Below are positions 9,054 through 17,870 of a stretch of 64,000 nt of DNA, in pieces. The stretch's first letter is position 1; every line of letters starts with the position of its first letter. The stretch is from Shewanella algidipiscicola. Lineage in GTDB: Bacteria; Pseudomonadota; Gammaproteobacteria; Enterobacterales; Shewanellaceae. The notes below the pieces were generated by a model that was not told where the DNA came from, did no database searches, and worked only from the letters and a program-made list of their open reading frames with translations. A program made the position numbers and the translations under genes. The DNA lies in the NCBI RefSeq assembly GCF_003605125.1, contig NZ_QPQT01000020.1, forward strand, positions 20,795 to 84,794. The letters are read 5' to 3'.

Positions 9054-9707
9054 ATGAAAACCCGCGATAAAATTGTCCATGCCAGCTTAGAACTCTTTAA
9101 TGAGCACGGCGAAAGAAGCATTACTACTAACCATATTGCCACTCATTTAGGGATCAGTCCGGGTAACCTCTATTACCACTTTCGTAATAAAGAAGACATT
9201 ATTCGCTCTATTTTCACCCTCTACCAACAACACCTTGATTCAGGCTTTCAGCCCTATCAAGACAAAAAAGTGGATGTTGACCTATTAATTGGCTATTTCG
9301 ATGCTCTATTTTATACCCTGTGGCAGTTCCGCTTTATGTATTCTAATTTAGTGATCATTTTAGGCCGCGACCCAGAACTCAATAAGCAATACACCCAAAT
9401 CCAAAAACAGGTGTTAGCACGATCGAGCAACATTTTAAACAAACTAAAACAAGACGGTGTACTAACTATCGAGGATAGGGATATCACCCCATTGGCTGAC
9501 ACCATTAGAATGGTCGCTTGCTTCTGGATAAGTAACCGCCTCACCCACTCAGAAACCACCGTAATCACCAAGACTTCGCTGTACGAGGGCCTGCTTAGGG
9601 TATTAATGCTGTTTAGAGCCTACGCCAGTGATGACGCTAAGCCCACCTTTATGCGACTGGAGCAACATTACCAGACGCTTGCTCAAACCGAACAACAAGC
9701 AGATTAA
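9054..9707 (+). CDS. TetR/AcrR-type transcriptional regulator, copy 2
   Basis: A 217-residue paralogue of the preceding regulator. The DNA-recognition segment ITTNHIATHLGISPGNLYYH is almost identical between the two, whereas the ligand domain is more diverged (for example WISNRLTHSETTVIT here versus WIGYKQTHSSSIAIT). This suggests shared or overlapping operators but different effectors. It has its own 177-bp upstream region, so it may be expressed separately. It lies 433 bp upstream of kbl on the same strand, and control of threonine catabolism is possible but unproven. Confidence 0.88.
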   Translation: MKTRDKIVHASLELFNEHGERSITTNHIATHLGISPGNLYYHFRNKEDIIRSIFTLYQQHLDSGFQPYQDKKVDVDLLIGYFDALFYTLWQFRFMYSNLVIILGRDPELNKQYTQIQKQVLARSSNILNKLKQDGVLTIEDRDITPLADTIRMVACFWISNRLTHSETTVITKTSLYEGLLRVLMLFRAYASDDAKPTFMRLEQHYQTLAQTEQQAD

Positions 9708-10140
9708 GCGCCAAACAGCGGTCACTCACCCTAAATGGTTTGACCCCACATGAACCATAACTAACATTGTTGTCTATGTGACATTTCACATTACCTTTTG
9801 TTATGCAAAAGTTGTGATTGCACTAGCTAAGTTAATGACAAAAAAAAGAGTGTGGCGCCAAGCCCATTTAAGGTTAGAATTCGGCCAACCTATCGCTTAG
9901 CGTGGTTGCTATTCGCCGTGTTCATTTGTCAATAATGCGGTCACTATGGCAGTAAATATGGGGAAATTCATCCAAACATATTGACGGTCGGGTGACGGAT
10001 TTAAACAACATATACGCCACGACTCCGGCAACAACAACGCTTCCTAACGGATGCGGTTTCGCTCATTCATTGCCTAAGTCGGCTCGATGAATCAAGCGTA
10101 AATGATAACAATAAAATTATCCCCAAGAAGGAGATCTCCT
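9708..10140. other. Long leader/promoter region upstream of kbl
   Basis: About 430 bp without a credible gene. It holds a dyad at 9776-9791 (listed separately), an A-rich tract near 9838-9850, and at its end a strong ribosome-binding site within the 12-bp palindrome AGGAGATCTCCT (10129-10140) directly before the kbl GTG. Long upstream open frames into kbl are not considered coding. Confidence 0.45.
9776..9791. promoter_or_regulatory. Operator-like dyad ATGTGA-N4-TCACAT
   Basis: A perfect 6-bp inverted repeat with a 4-bp spacer located between the second tetR gene and kbl. It resembles a CRP half-site pair but the spacer is 4 rather than 6, so it is more likely a site for another regulator, perhaps one of the adjacent TetR proteins. 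Confidence 0.35.
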
Positions 10141-11337
10141 GTGACCAAAACCTCATTCTACGACCAAATTAATCAACAGCTTGTTGAAGTCAAAGCCGAA
10201 GGCTTATACAAAAGCGAGCGTGTAATCGTCTCCCCTCAACAAACATCAATCGAAGTCAATGGCAGCGAAGTGATGAATTTCTGCGCCAACAACTATCTCG
10301 GTCTTGCCAACCACCCTGAGCTTATCGCTGCGGCGCAGCAAGGATTAAACGATCACGGTTTTGGTATGGCATCGGTACGCTTTATTTGCGGCACACAAGA
10401 TATCCACAAGCAGCTTGAGGCCAGCCTAAGTGAATTCCTCGGCATGGAAGATACCATTCTTTACTCTTCTTGCTTCGACGCTAACGCCGGCTTGTTTGAA
10501 ACCCTATTGGGCGCCGAGGACGCTATTGTGTCTGATGCGCTTAACCATGCGTCCATTATCGATGGTGTCCGCTTGTGTAAAGCCAAGCGTTTTCGCTATG
10601 CCAACAATGATATGGCCGATTTAGAAACACAACTTAAGGCTGCAAAAGCAGCTGGGGCGCGCCATATTCTTATCGCCACCGATGGCGTATTTTCCATGGA
10701 TGGGGTTATTGCAAACCTCAAAAGTGTGTGCGACCTTGCCGACCAGCATGGCGCACTCGTCATGGTTGACGACTCCCATGCCGTGGGCTTTATTGGCCAA
10801 AATGGTCGTGGCACCCACGAATATTGTGATGTGATGGACAGAGTGGACATCATCACTGGCACCTTAGGTAAGGCATTAGGTGGCGCGTCGGGCGGATTTA
10901 CTGCGGGCAAAAAAGAGGTCATCGACTGGTTACGTCAGCGTTCACGTCCTTATCTGTTTTCTAACTCTTTGGCACCGGCCATTGTAAGCGCCTCGATTCA
11001 TGTCCTTGAAATGCTCAAATCTGGTCAGGCACTGCGTGAAGCGGTGTGGGAGAACAGTCGTTATTTCCGCGAAAAAATGACCGCTGCCGGCTTTACCTTG
11101 GGCGGCGCCGATCACGCCATCATCCCAGTGATGATTGGTGACGCTAAGTTAGCGGGCGATTTTGCCAACCGATTACTCGAAGAACATATTTACGTCGTTG
11201 GCTTCTCATTCCCTGTGGTACCGAAAGGCCAAGCGCGTATTCGTACCCAAATGTCTGCCGCCCATAGCCGTGAACAGTTAGATCGCGCCATCGATGCCTT
11301 TACCCGTATCGGTAAAGAGATGGGCATTATCGGCTAA
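10141..11337 (+). CDS. kbl: 2-amino-3-ketobutyrate CoA ligase (glycine C-acetyltransferase)
   Basis: A 398-residue PLP enzyme of the alpha-oxoamine synthase family, the same length as E. coli Kbl. It cleaves 2-amino-3-ketobutyrate with CoA to glycine and acetyl-CoA, the second step of threonine breakdown in the cytoplasm. Visible blocks are NFCANNYLGLANHPEL, HGFGMASVRFICGTQ, SCFDANAG, SDALNHASIIDG, VDDSHAVGFIG and the PLP-lysine motif GTLGKALGGASGG. GTG at 10141 is chosen because AAGGAGA precedes it by 6 bases and because it aligns with the family start; the open frame begins further upstream at 10102. tdh, encoding the preceding step, follows 88 bp downstream. Confidence 0.96.
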   Translation: MTKTSFYDQINQQLVEVKAEGLYKSERVIVSPQQTSIEVNGSEVMNFCANNYLGLANHPELIAAAQQGLNDHGFGMASVRFICGTQDIHKQLEASLSEFLGMEDTILYSSCFDANAGLFETLLGAEDAIVSDALNHASIIDGVRLCKAKRFRYANNDMADLETQLKAAKAAGARHILIATDGVFSMDGVIANLKSVCDLADQHGALVMVDDSHAVGFIGQNGRGTHEYCDVMDRVDIITGTLGKALGGASGGFTAGKKEVIDWLRQRSRPYLFSNSLAPAIVSASIHVLEMLKSGQALREAVWENSRYFREKMTAAGFTLGGADHAIIPVMIGDAKLAGDFANRLLEEHIYVVGFSFPVVPKGQARIRTQMSAAHSREQLDRAIDAFTRIGKEMGIIG

Positions 11338-11349
11338 TATAAAACCAAA

Positions 11350-11376
11350 GGGGCTACACTGTGTTGTAGCCCTTAT
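11350..11376 (+). terminator. Hairpin between kbl and tdh
   Basis: An 8-bp stem, GGGCTACA and TGTAGCCC, with a 6-base loop followed by TTATT. The T-run is weak, so this may attenuate rather than stop read-through into tdh or may protect the kbl 3' end. Confidence 0.45.
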
Positions 11377-11425
11377 TGAATGGCATTTTACTGACCGCCA
11401 GCGTGAGTCAGTCATAGGGTAGAAC

Positions 11426-12451
11426 ATGAAAGCACTAAGCAAATTAAAGCCTGAAGAAGGCATCTGGATGGTCGATGCGCCAAAACCTGCAGTCGGCCAT
11501 AACGATCTGTTGATTAAAATTCGTAAAACCGCCATCTGCGGCACCGACGTACATATTTATAACTGGGATGAGTGGTCACAAAATACGATTCCAGTCCCTA
11601 TGGTGGTAGGTCATGAATATGTAGGTGAAGTGGTTGAGATTGGCCAAGAAGTCCGTGGTTTCGCCATTGGCGATCGGGTGTCGGGTGAAGGCCATATCAC
11701 CTGTGGTCACTGCCGTAATTGCCGCGCAGGTCGTACCCACCTATGCCGTAACACCTCAGGTGTTGGGGTTAACCGTGAAGGGGCCTTCGCAGAGTATCTG
11801 GTGATCCCCGCTTTTAATGCTTTTAAGATCCCTGATGATATTTCTGATGACTTAGCCTCTATCTTTGATCCCTTTGGTAATGCAGTACATACCGCATTAT
11901 CATTTGATCTGGTGGGTGAAGATGTCTTAATCACCGGAGCCGGCCCTATCGGCATTATGGCTGCTGCGGTATGTCGCCATGTCGGTGCGCGTCACGTGGT
12001 GATCACCGATGTTAACGAATACCGCCTTGAGTTAGCGAAAAAGATGGGCGCCACTCGCGCCGTTAACGTTGCGACCGACAAACTCGAAGATGTGATGCAC
12101 GAGCTTGGCATGACCGAAGGTTTCGATGTGGGACTGGAGATGTCTGGCGTGCCTGCAGCGTTCCACTCAATGCTCGACACCATGAACCATGGCGGCAAAG
12201 TTGCCATGCTAGGCATTCCGGGTGGAGAGATGGCTATCGACTGGAGCAAGGTGATCTTTAAAGGGTTAATCATCAAAGGCATTTACGGCCGTGAAATGTT
12301 TGAAACTTGGTACAAGATGGCCAGCCTGATCCAGTCGGGTTTAGATATTTCCCCCATTATTACCCACCACTTCAATGTCGATGACTTCCAAGCAGGCTTT
12401 GATGCCATGCGTTCTGGTCAATCTGGTAAAGTGATCCTTAGCTGGGATTAA
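11426..12451 (+). CDS. tdh: L-threonine 3-dehydrogenase
   Basis: A 341-residue zinc-dependent medium-chain dehydrogenase, identical in length to E. coli Tdh. It oxidises threonine to 2-amino-3-ketobutyrate with NAD+, feeding Kbl. The catalytic zinc site is indicated by AICGTDVHIYNWD and GHEYVGEV, the structural zinc site by CGHCRNCRAGRTHLC, and the Rossmann fold by VLITGAGPIGIMAAAV near residues 167-182. GREMFETWYKM is also typical of Tdh. It is the second gene of the kbl-tdh pair and is followed by its own hairpin. Confidence 0.97.
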   Translation: MKALSKLKPEEGIWMVDAPKPAVGHNDLLIKIRKTAICGTDVHIYNWDEWSQNTIPVPMVVGHEYVGEVVEIGQEVRGFAIGDRVSGEGHITCGHCRNCRAGRTHLCRNTSGVGVNREGAFAEYLVIPAFNAFKIPDDISDDLASIFDPFGNAVHTALSFDLVGEDVLITGAGPIGIMAAAVCRHVGARHVVITDVNEYRLELAKKMGATRAVNVATDKLEDVMHELGMTEGFDVGLEMSGVPAAFHSMLDTMNHGGKVAMLGIPGGEMAIDWSKVIFKGLIIKGIYGREMFETWYKMASLIQSGLDISPIITHHFNVDDFQAGFDAMRSGQSGKVILSWD

Positions 12452-12469
12452 CCGAGAATTCTTTAGCAA

Positions 12470-12493
12470 GGGGGCTGTACAGTTACAGCTCCC
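12470..12493 (+). terminator. Hairpin after tdh
   Basis: A 10-bp stem, GGGGGCTGTA with TACAGCTCCC (one G-U pair), and a 4-base loop, placed 18 bases after the tdh stop. Only TATT follows, so termination strength is uncertain. Confidence 0.5.
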
Positions 12494-12536
12494 TATTGCA
12501 CACTCACCTATAATTGCTTATTTCTACAGGTTTACT

Positions 12537-12842
12537 ATGTCAGCTTTTCAACACTTAAGCGTTAATCAACTGCTGCAAATGCAACAAGAAGATAGTCAGA
12601 TTCAGATCGTCGATATTCGTGACAATGCCAGTTTCGAGGCTGGACACATTGCAGGCTCTACTAACCTGACTAACGACAATCTTGCGGCCTACATTGCCGA
12701 AGCCGATATGGATCAGCCCTTAGTGGTGGTTTGCTATCATGGCATCAGCAGCCAAAATGCCGCACAATATTTACACGAACAAGGCTTCGATGACGTATAT
12801 AGCCTAGATGGCGGCTTCCAAGCGTGGCGCGAAGCTAACTAA
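12537..12842 (+). CDS. glpE: Thiosulfate sulfurtransferase (single-domain rhodanese)
   Basis: A 101-residue single rhodanese domain. It transfers sulfane sulfur from thiosulfate to cyanide or thioredoxin in the cytoplasm. Hallmarks are IVDIRDNASFEAGHIAGS (CDC25-like first motif) and the active-site loop VVVCYHGISSQ, with the persulfide-forming cysteine near residue 65. The C-terminal DVYSLDGGFQAWR is also typical. It is 14 bp from glpG, the same arrangement as the enteric glpE-glpG pair, but no glpR or glpD is nearby. Confidence 0.93.
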   Translation: MSAFQHLSVNQLLQMQQEDSQIQIVDIRDNASFEAGHIAGSTNLTNDNLAAYIAEADMDQPLVVVCYHGISSQNAAQYLHEQGFDDVYSLDGGFQAWREAN

Positions 12843-12855
12843 CTCCAGTGAGAAA

Positions 12856-13698
12856 ATGCTAATGCTAGAAATTGGTCGCTTACCCAACGCGCGTGCCGCA
12901 CAGGCACTTATCGACTACTTAAAAGGTCAAGGTGTAAGCTGCCAACTCACCCATGGTGAACACGACGTTATTGTATCCGTTGAGCACGAACAAGATTATG
13001 CATCTGCCCGCGCCGAATATGAGCGGTTTATTCTACATCCCCATGATGATAAATACCTGCAAGCCTCTTGGGATAATGGCAACCCAGCAACAAAATTAGA
13101 TTATGGTGCACCTAGCTTACAACTGCTGAGCCAATTTATCTCTGGCGCTGGCCCACTCACGCTAGGGATTATTGCCCTTTGCGCCGTGATCTATTTAGGC
13201 TTTAATATTGGCTTTGCTAATGTGTTATTTGAACACCTGTCATTCTTTGGTGCCGTCCCCAATAGTGGCTTTGAGCAAGTGTGGCGCGTCTTCACCCCGA
13301 GCCTAATGCATTTTTCAGCCATGCATATCTTATTTAATCTGCTCTGGTGGTGGTATTTAGGCGGTAAAATTGAAAACAAGCTCGGCGTTGCCCCCCTGTT
13401 TATCCTACTGCTGATCGCCGGCACACTGCCCAATATTGTGCAGTATTTTATCAGCGGGCCTAACTTTGGCGGCCTCTCTGGCGTAGTCTACGCTGTGGTC
13501 GGCTACACTTGGGTGATGGGTGTTAAACGCCCAGAAGCAGGCATAGGCCTGCCACCCGCTTATATCGGCTTTATGCTTCTTTGGCTGGTATTAGGCTTTA
13601 CCGATATGTTTGGCCTATCGATAGCCAACGGCGCTCATATTGGCGGCTTGGTTGTCGGGGTGATTCAAGGCTTTATCGATAGTAAAAAACACACCTAG
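12856..13698 (+). CDS. glpG: Rhomboid intramembrane serine protease
   Basis: A 280-residue inner-membrane protease. The N-terminal cytoplasmic domain (residues 1-75, MLMLEIGRLPNARAAQAL...) is followed by six membrane segments. The catalytic serine is in GGLSGVVYAVVGY (G-x-S-G) and the catalytic histidine in ANGAHIGGLVVG. MHFSAMHILFNLLWWWYLGG is the conserved oxyanion and L1-loop region. ATG at 12856 is chosen because the family begins M-L-M; the frame is open back to 12808 inside glpE. The stop codon lies inside a terminator stem. Confidence 0.96.
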   Translation: MLMLEIGRLPNARAAQALIDYLKGQGVSCQLTHGEHDVIVSVEHEQDYASARAEYERFILHPHDDKYLQASWDNGNPATKLDYGAPSLQLLSQFISGAGPLTLGIIALCAVIYLGFNIGFANVLFEHLSFFGAVPNSGFEQVWRVFTPSLMHFSAMHILFNLLWWWYLGGKIENKLGVAPLFILLLIAGTLPNIVQYFISGPNFGGLSGVVYAVVGYTWVMGVKRPEAGIGLPPAYIGFMLLWLVLGFTDMFGLSIANGAHIGGLVVGVIQGFIDSKKHT

Positions 13699-13714
13699 GC
13701 GCAAGCGCCTAGGG
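13694..13714. terminator. Hairpin shared by convergent glpG and elbB
   Basis: A 9-bp stem, CCTAGGCGC with GCGCCTAGG, almost without loop (AA), which overlaps the glpG stop TAG at 13696-13698. GCTTGTTATT follows on the plus strand. It lies between converging genes and may serve both. Confidence 0.5.
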
Positions 13715-13728
13715 CTTGTTATTGCCGC

Positions 13729-14382
13729 CTACGCAGCCAGCTCAATCACCTTTCTCACCAGTTTGTCGATACCAAGTTGTGCTTGGGCAATATTCTCTGC
13801 CAGCATGTAAGCTGGCGTGCTAACTAATTTATTGGCTTCATCAACCACTATCTGATCCACATTAGCCTCGACATGCTGACCACCCATCAAATTAAACGCA
13901 TGTGCAGTTTCGGTGTCGTGCCCAATGGTGCCACGAGCCTGATTATACAACTTAGGGATCATCACAGGAGAAATGCAGATAAAGCCCACTGGCTTTTTCG
14001 TTTCAATAAACTCATTAATAAAATCAATAACCTCAGGCGCAACCTCACATTCGCTACCCGCAACGGCGAAATTACACAGGTTCTTGGCGGCGCCAAAGCC
14101 ACCGGGGATCAACAAGCCGTCAAACTCACCGATAACCAGATCTGTCGTGGCCTTTATCTCCCCCCGCGCAATCCGTGCAGATTCCACCAATACATTACGC
14201 TTATCTTTGACATCGACTTCACCAGTCAGGTGATTTACCACATGCATCTGGGCAATATCGGGGGCAAAACACTGATAACAGGCACCGGCTTGAGTGACCG
14301 ATAGCAAGGTCAACACCGCCTCATGGAGCTCGCTACCATCAAACACACCCGCACCACTCAATAACACTGCGAATTTTTTCAT
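13729..14382 (-). CDS. elbB: Isoprenoid biosynthesis glyoxalase ElbB (DJ-1/PfpI superfamily)
   Basis: A 217-residue member of the class I amidotransferase-like DJ-1/PfpI superfamily, the usual length for ElbB. Evidence is KKFAVLLSGAGVFDGSELHEAV, CFAPDIAQMHVVNHLTGE, the LIPGGFGAAKNLCNFA strand-nucleophile region and the putative nucleophile cysteine in GFICISPVMIP. The E. coli protein has weak glyoxalase III activity and was linked to isoprenoid synthesis; its true role is unclear. Single gene, divergent from polA across 386 bp. Confidence 0.92.
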   Translation of the reverse strand: MKKFAVLLSGAGVFDGSELHEAVLTLLSVTQAGACYQCFAPDIAQMHVVNHLTGEVDVKDKRNVLVESARIARGEIKATTDLVIGEFDGLLIPGGFGAAKNLCNFAVAGSECEVAPEVIDFINEFIETKKPVGFICISPVMIPKLYNQARGTIGHDTETAHAFNLMGGQHVEANVDQIVVDEANKLVSTPAYMLAENIAQAQLGIDKLVRKVIELAA

Positions 14383-14768
14383 TAATAGCTCCTTTTATAT
14401 ACCCAATAGTTTTAACAATAAAACAACAAATCGCTTGATCTGTTTATTTTTCGTGCTAAGTTAGTCCCTCGACTTTAGCAAGCCGTTGTCAATTCGCCAA
14501 GCCAGAGCCGATAAATGGAATAAAAATAAAAGTCCACACATTAGGAAATTTTACTTGGAAGTAATACCTAGTTCACACAAAAAATAAACACCACATAAAA
14601 TCAATAACTTAAAATCACACCATGTCGTCGCGGTTGTAAAACCTGCTCGTTGATTTTTTTTTAGCTCACAGACTTATCCACAGCCTAGTGAGTAATTTTG
14701 CGTGGCCGAAATCGTCCTAATGTGGCATGCTAGCGCCATCATCGAATACCGATAAATGAATAAACATT
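14383..14768. other. Divergent promoter region elbB/polA
   Basis: An AT-rich 386-bp region with no gene. It contains a run of nine T (14654-14662) and, just after, a perfect DnaA box (listed separately). The polA start lies about 86 bp beyond that box. Confidence 0.5.
14674..14682 (+). promoter_or_regulatory. DnaA box TTATCCACA
   Basis: A perfect match to the 9-bp high-affinity DnaA box of Gammaproteobacteria, 86 bp upstream of the polA ATG and next to a T-tract. A single box does not make an origin; it may allow DnaA to act on polA transcription. Confidence 0.5.
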
Positions 14769-17528
14769 ATGCCTACTATTGCTGAAAACCCACTGATACT
14801 TGTGGATGGTTCTTCTTATCTTTACCGCGCTTATTATGCCCCCCCTCACCTAACGAACTCGAAAGGCGAAGCCACTGGTGCCGTTTATGGCGTAATTAAT
14901 ATGCTGCGTAGCCTTCTCAAGCAATATAAGCCAACACAGATGGCCGTTGTATTCGATGCCAAGGGGAAAACGTTCCGTAATGATTTGTATGCAGAATATA
15001 AGGCGCATCGCCCAACGATGCCTGATGACCTACGTTCGCAAATTGAACCGCTACACCGTATTGTGCGAGCACTTGGCCTGCCATTAGTCTGTGTGCCGGG
15101 TGTCGAAGCCGATGATGTTATTGGCACGATTGCGACTCAAGCGAGCAAAGAGGGACGCTCGGTATTGATCAGCACTGGCGATAAAGATATGGCGCAGCTA
15201 GTCGATGACAATATCACCCTTATCAACACCATGACCAATACCATATTAGGGCCTGAAGAAGTACTCGAAAAGTTTGGCGTTGGCCCAGAATTGATTGTCG
15301 ACCTATTAGCACTGCAAGGCGATAAAGCCGATAACATTCCAGGCTTACCTGGTGTGGGTGAAAAAACCGCGCTGGCGATGCTTAATGGTGTTGGAGGGGT
15401 TGAGCAGATCTTAGCTCACCCAGAAAAAATGCCAGAGCTCGGCTTTCGGGGCGCTAAAACCATGCCAGCCAAAATTGCCGAACATGGCGAAATGCTAAGA
15501 CTCTCATATGAACTCGCTACCATTAAGTTAGATGTTGAATTAGACCAAGATTGGCATCAGCTGAATATCGCTCCAGCCGATAACGAAGAGTTGATCAAAT
15601 GCTATGGCGAAATGGAATTCAAGCGTTGGCTTGCCGAAGTGCTCGATGGTAAAGGCGCTAATAGTATAACCAATGACTCACAGGGCGAAGATAGCACGCC
15701 TGTACCACAAGATATCGATGCCAATTACATCACCATTTTAAGCTGGCAACAACTGGACGAGTGGATTGAAAAACTCGCTAGTGCCGAACTCTTTGCCGTC
15801 GATACCGAAACCACCAGCCTTAACTATATGCAGGCTAAGTTAGTCGGCTTATCCTTTGCTATTGAAGCGGGTCAGGCTGCGTATCTGCCACTTGGACATG
15901 ATTATCCCGACGCGCCAGAACAACTGGACATGGCACAAGCTTTAGCCAAATTAACCCCACTACTCGAGGATGCTAGTATCAAAAAGGTTGGCCAAAACCT
16001 AAAGTACGATATGAGTATTCTGGCCAACGTTGGGATCACGCTGCGCGGCATAGCCTTCGATACCATGCTCGAATCTTATGTATTTAATTCGGTCGCTTCG
16101 AAACACAATATGGACGACTTAGCCCTTAAATATCTGGGACATAAGACTATCGGCTTCGAAGAGATTGCAGGTAAAGGCGCCAAGCAACTGACCTTCAATC
16201 AAATCCCGCTAGAGGTAGCAGCACCTTACGCCGCTGAAGATGCCGATATCACCCTAAGATTACATCAGCATTTGTGGCCAAGATTAGCCAAGGCCCCTGC
16301 ACTCGCTAGCGTGTTCAGTGATATCGAATTGCCGCTGGTAAGCGTGCTATCACAAATTGAACGCCAAGGCGTGCTAATTGACAGCATGTTACTCGGCCAG
16401 CAAAGTGAAGAACTCGCACGAAAAATTGATGAGCTAGAACAAAAAGCTTACGACATCGCCGGCGAAACCTTTAATCTCAGCTCAACTAAACAGTTACAAG
16501 CCCTGTTTTTTGAGAAGCTCGGCTACCCTGTGATTAAGAAAACCCCCAAAGGCGCACCATCGACAGCCGAAGAGGTGTTAGTCGAACTGGCGCTCGACTA
16601 TCCGTTACCTAAAATACTGCTAGAGCACAGAAGCTTATCAAAGTTAAAAAGCACTTACACCGACAAGCTACCTTTGATGGTCGACGCAAATACTGGCAGA
16701 GTACACACTAGTTATCATCAAGCCAATGCTGCAACCGGTCGTTTATCGTCGAGTGAGCCTAACCTACAAAATATCCCAATCCGCACCGAAGAGGGTCGCC
16801 GCATTCGCCACGCCTTCATCGCGGGTGAAGGGCGTAAAATTCTGGCTGCCGATTACTCGCAAATCGAATTACGCATCATGGCACACCTATCGCAGGACCC
16901 AGGCTTACTGAGCGCGTTTGCCGAGGGTAAAGATATTCATAGCGCGACCGCCGCTGAAGTCTTTGGCGTCGATTTTAGTGAGGTGAGCAGTGAACAACGT
17001 CGCCGCGCAAAAGCGGTCAATTTTGGCCTCATTTATGGCATGTCAGCCTTTGGGCTAGCACGCCAGCTTGATATCCCTCGCTCCGAAGCGCAAAAATATA
17101 TCGACATCTACTTTAAGCGCTACCCGGGTGTACTCAAGTATATGGAAGAAACCCGCGCCGCGGCAGCCGAACAAGGTTACGTATCAACGCTATTTGGCCG
17201 CAGGCTCTACCTACCAGCCATCAAAGATAGAAATGCCATGCGACGCCAAGCAGCTGAACGCGCCGCAATCAACGCCCCGATGCAAGGCACCGCTGCCGAT
17301 ATCATCAAGAAAGCGATGATTGATGTGGCACATTGGATTGCAAGCGACACTCAAGGCGAGATCACCATGATCATGCAGGTACACGATGAATTAGTTTTCG
17401 AAGTTGATAGCGATAAAGCCGAGAGCTTAAAAGAAAAAGTCTGTCAATTAATGGCGAGCACTGCCAGTCTTGATGTCGAGCTACTGGCCGAGGCCGGTAT
17501 TGGTGACAACTGGGAACAGGCGCACTAA
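14769..17528 (+). CDS. polA: DNA polymerase I
   Basis: A 919-residue DNA polymerase I with all three domains. The 5'-3' exonuclease spans about residues 1-290 (ILVDGSSYLYRAYYA, VFDAKGKTFRN, GVEADDVIGT, GDKADNIPGLPGVGEKTA). The 3'-5' exonuclease is intact, with the D-x-E site in FAVDTETTSLN and KVGQNLKYDM. The polymerase domain carries DYSQIELR, RRAKAVNFGLIYGMSAFG and MQVHDELVFEV. It fills gaps after primer removal and during repair. It is followed by a terminator and then spf, as in other Gammaproteobacteria. Confidence 0.98.
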   Translation: MPTIAENPLILVDGSSYLYRAYYAPPHLTNSKGEATGAVYGVINMLRSLLKQYKPTQMAVVFDAKGKTFRNDLYAEYKAHRPTMPDDLRSQIEPLHRIVRALGLPLVCVPGVEADDVIGTIATQASKEGRSVLISTGDKDMAQLVDDNITLINTMTNTILGPEEVLEKFGVGPELIVDLLALQGDKADNIPGLPGVGEKTALAMLNGVGGVEQILAHPEKMPELGFRGAKTMPAKIAEHGEMLRLSYELATIKLDVELDQDWHQLNIAPADNEELIKCYGEMEFKRWLAEVLDGKGANSITNDSQGEDSTPVPQDIDANYITILSWQQLDEWIEKLASAELFAVDTETTSLNYMQAKLVGLSFAIEAGQAAYLPLGHDYPDAPEQLDMAQALAKLTPLLEDASIKKVGQNLKYDMSILANVGITLRGIAFDTMLESYVFNSVASKHNMDDLALKYLGHKTIGFEEIAGKGAKQLTFNQIPLEVAAPYAAEDADITLRLHQHLWPRLAKAPALASVFSDIELPLVSVLSQIERQGVLIDSMLLGQQSEELARKIDELEQKAYDIAGETFNLSSTKQLQALFFEKLGYPVIKKTPKGAPSTAEEVLVELALDYPLPKILLEHRSLSKLKSTYTDKLPLMVDANTGRVHTSYHQANAATGRLSSSEPNLQNIPIRTEEGRRIRHAFIAGEGRKILAADYSQIELRIMAHLSQDPGLLSAFAEGKDIHSATAAEVFGVDFSEVSSEQRRRAKAVNFGLIYGMSAFGLARQLDIPRSEAQKYIDIYFKRYPGVLKYMEETRAAAAEQGYVSTLFGRRLYLPAIKDRNAMRRQAAERAAINAPMQGTAADIIKKAMIDVAHWIASDTQGEITMIMQVHDELVFEVDSDKAESLKEKVCQLMASTASLDVELLAEAGIGDNWEQAH

Positions 17529-17581
17529 TACAACACATCTCCAACGGCCAGCTGACTAAAGGCGCAGCATTTGAATTGATT

Positions 17582-17610
17582 AAGCCTCATTTAGTGTGAG
17601 GCTTTTTATT
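17582..17610 (+). terminator. Rho-independent terminator of polA with overlapping alternative stem
   Basis: An 8-bp stem, AAGCCTCA and TGAGGCTT, with a 7-base loop followed by TTTATT. The 3' arm (17591-17604) also pairs perfectly over 14 bp with 17618-17631, so two mutually exclusive hairpins can form. Apart from this, the 17529-17790 gap shows only AT-rich sequence and the spf control region. Confidence 0.75.
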
Positions 17611-17791
17611 GCAGTATAAGCCTCACACTAATCCACCAGAGACGATCAACCTACTCACCTTTAGTCAGCACGAGCCATTAACCTGAAAAGTAATTTATTT
17701 TCATTTTGAGTATTTAAATCGATAAACTCTTATTTAAAAGAGCTAAATTGAAATTTTAAGATCAAAAAGCTGGCGTTTTTATCGCCATTTT

Positions 17792-17807
17792 TTAGATATC
17801 GCTCACA
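17792..17807 (+). promoter_or_regulatory. CRP-like site upstream of spf
   Basis: TTAGA-N6-TCACA, one good and one weak CRP half-site, about 70 bp before the predicted spf start. In E. coli spf is repressed by cAMP-CRP. The match is imperfect and only suggestive. Confidence 0.35.
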
Positions 17808-17834
17808 TTATTGTCGTTTTTAACGAAAAACAGT

Positions 17835-17863
17835 TTCCCTAATTACGTCCAATACAGTATTAT
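17835..17863 (+). promoter_or_regulatory. Predicted sigma-70 promoter of spf
   Basis: A -10 element TATTAT at 17858-17863 lies 7 bases before the predicted first base of Spot 42 (17871). A weak -35 (TTCCCT at 17835-17840) lies 17 bp upstream of it. Confidence 0.55.
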
Positions 17864-17870
17864 TCTCGGC

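Noticed and set aside
14674..14682. Replication origin near polA
   Set aside because: Only one DnaA box, no cluster of boxes, no dnaA/dnaN or gidA nearby.
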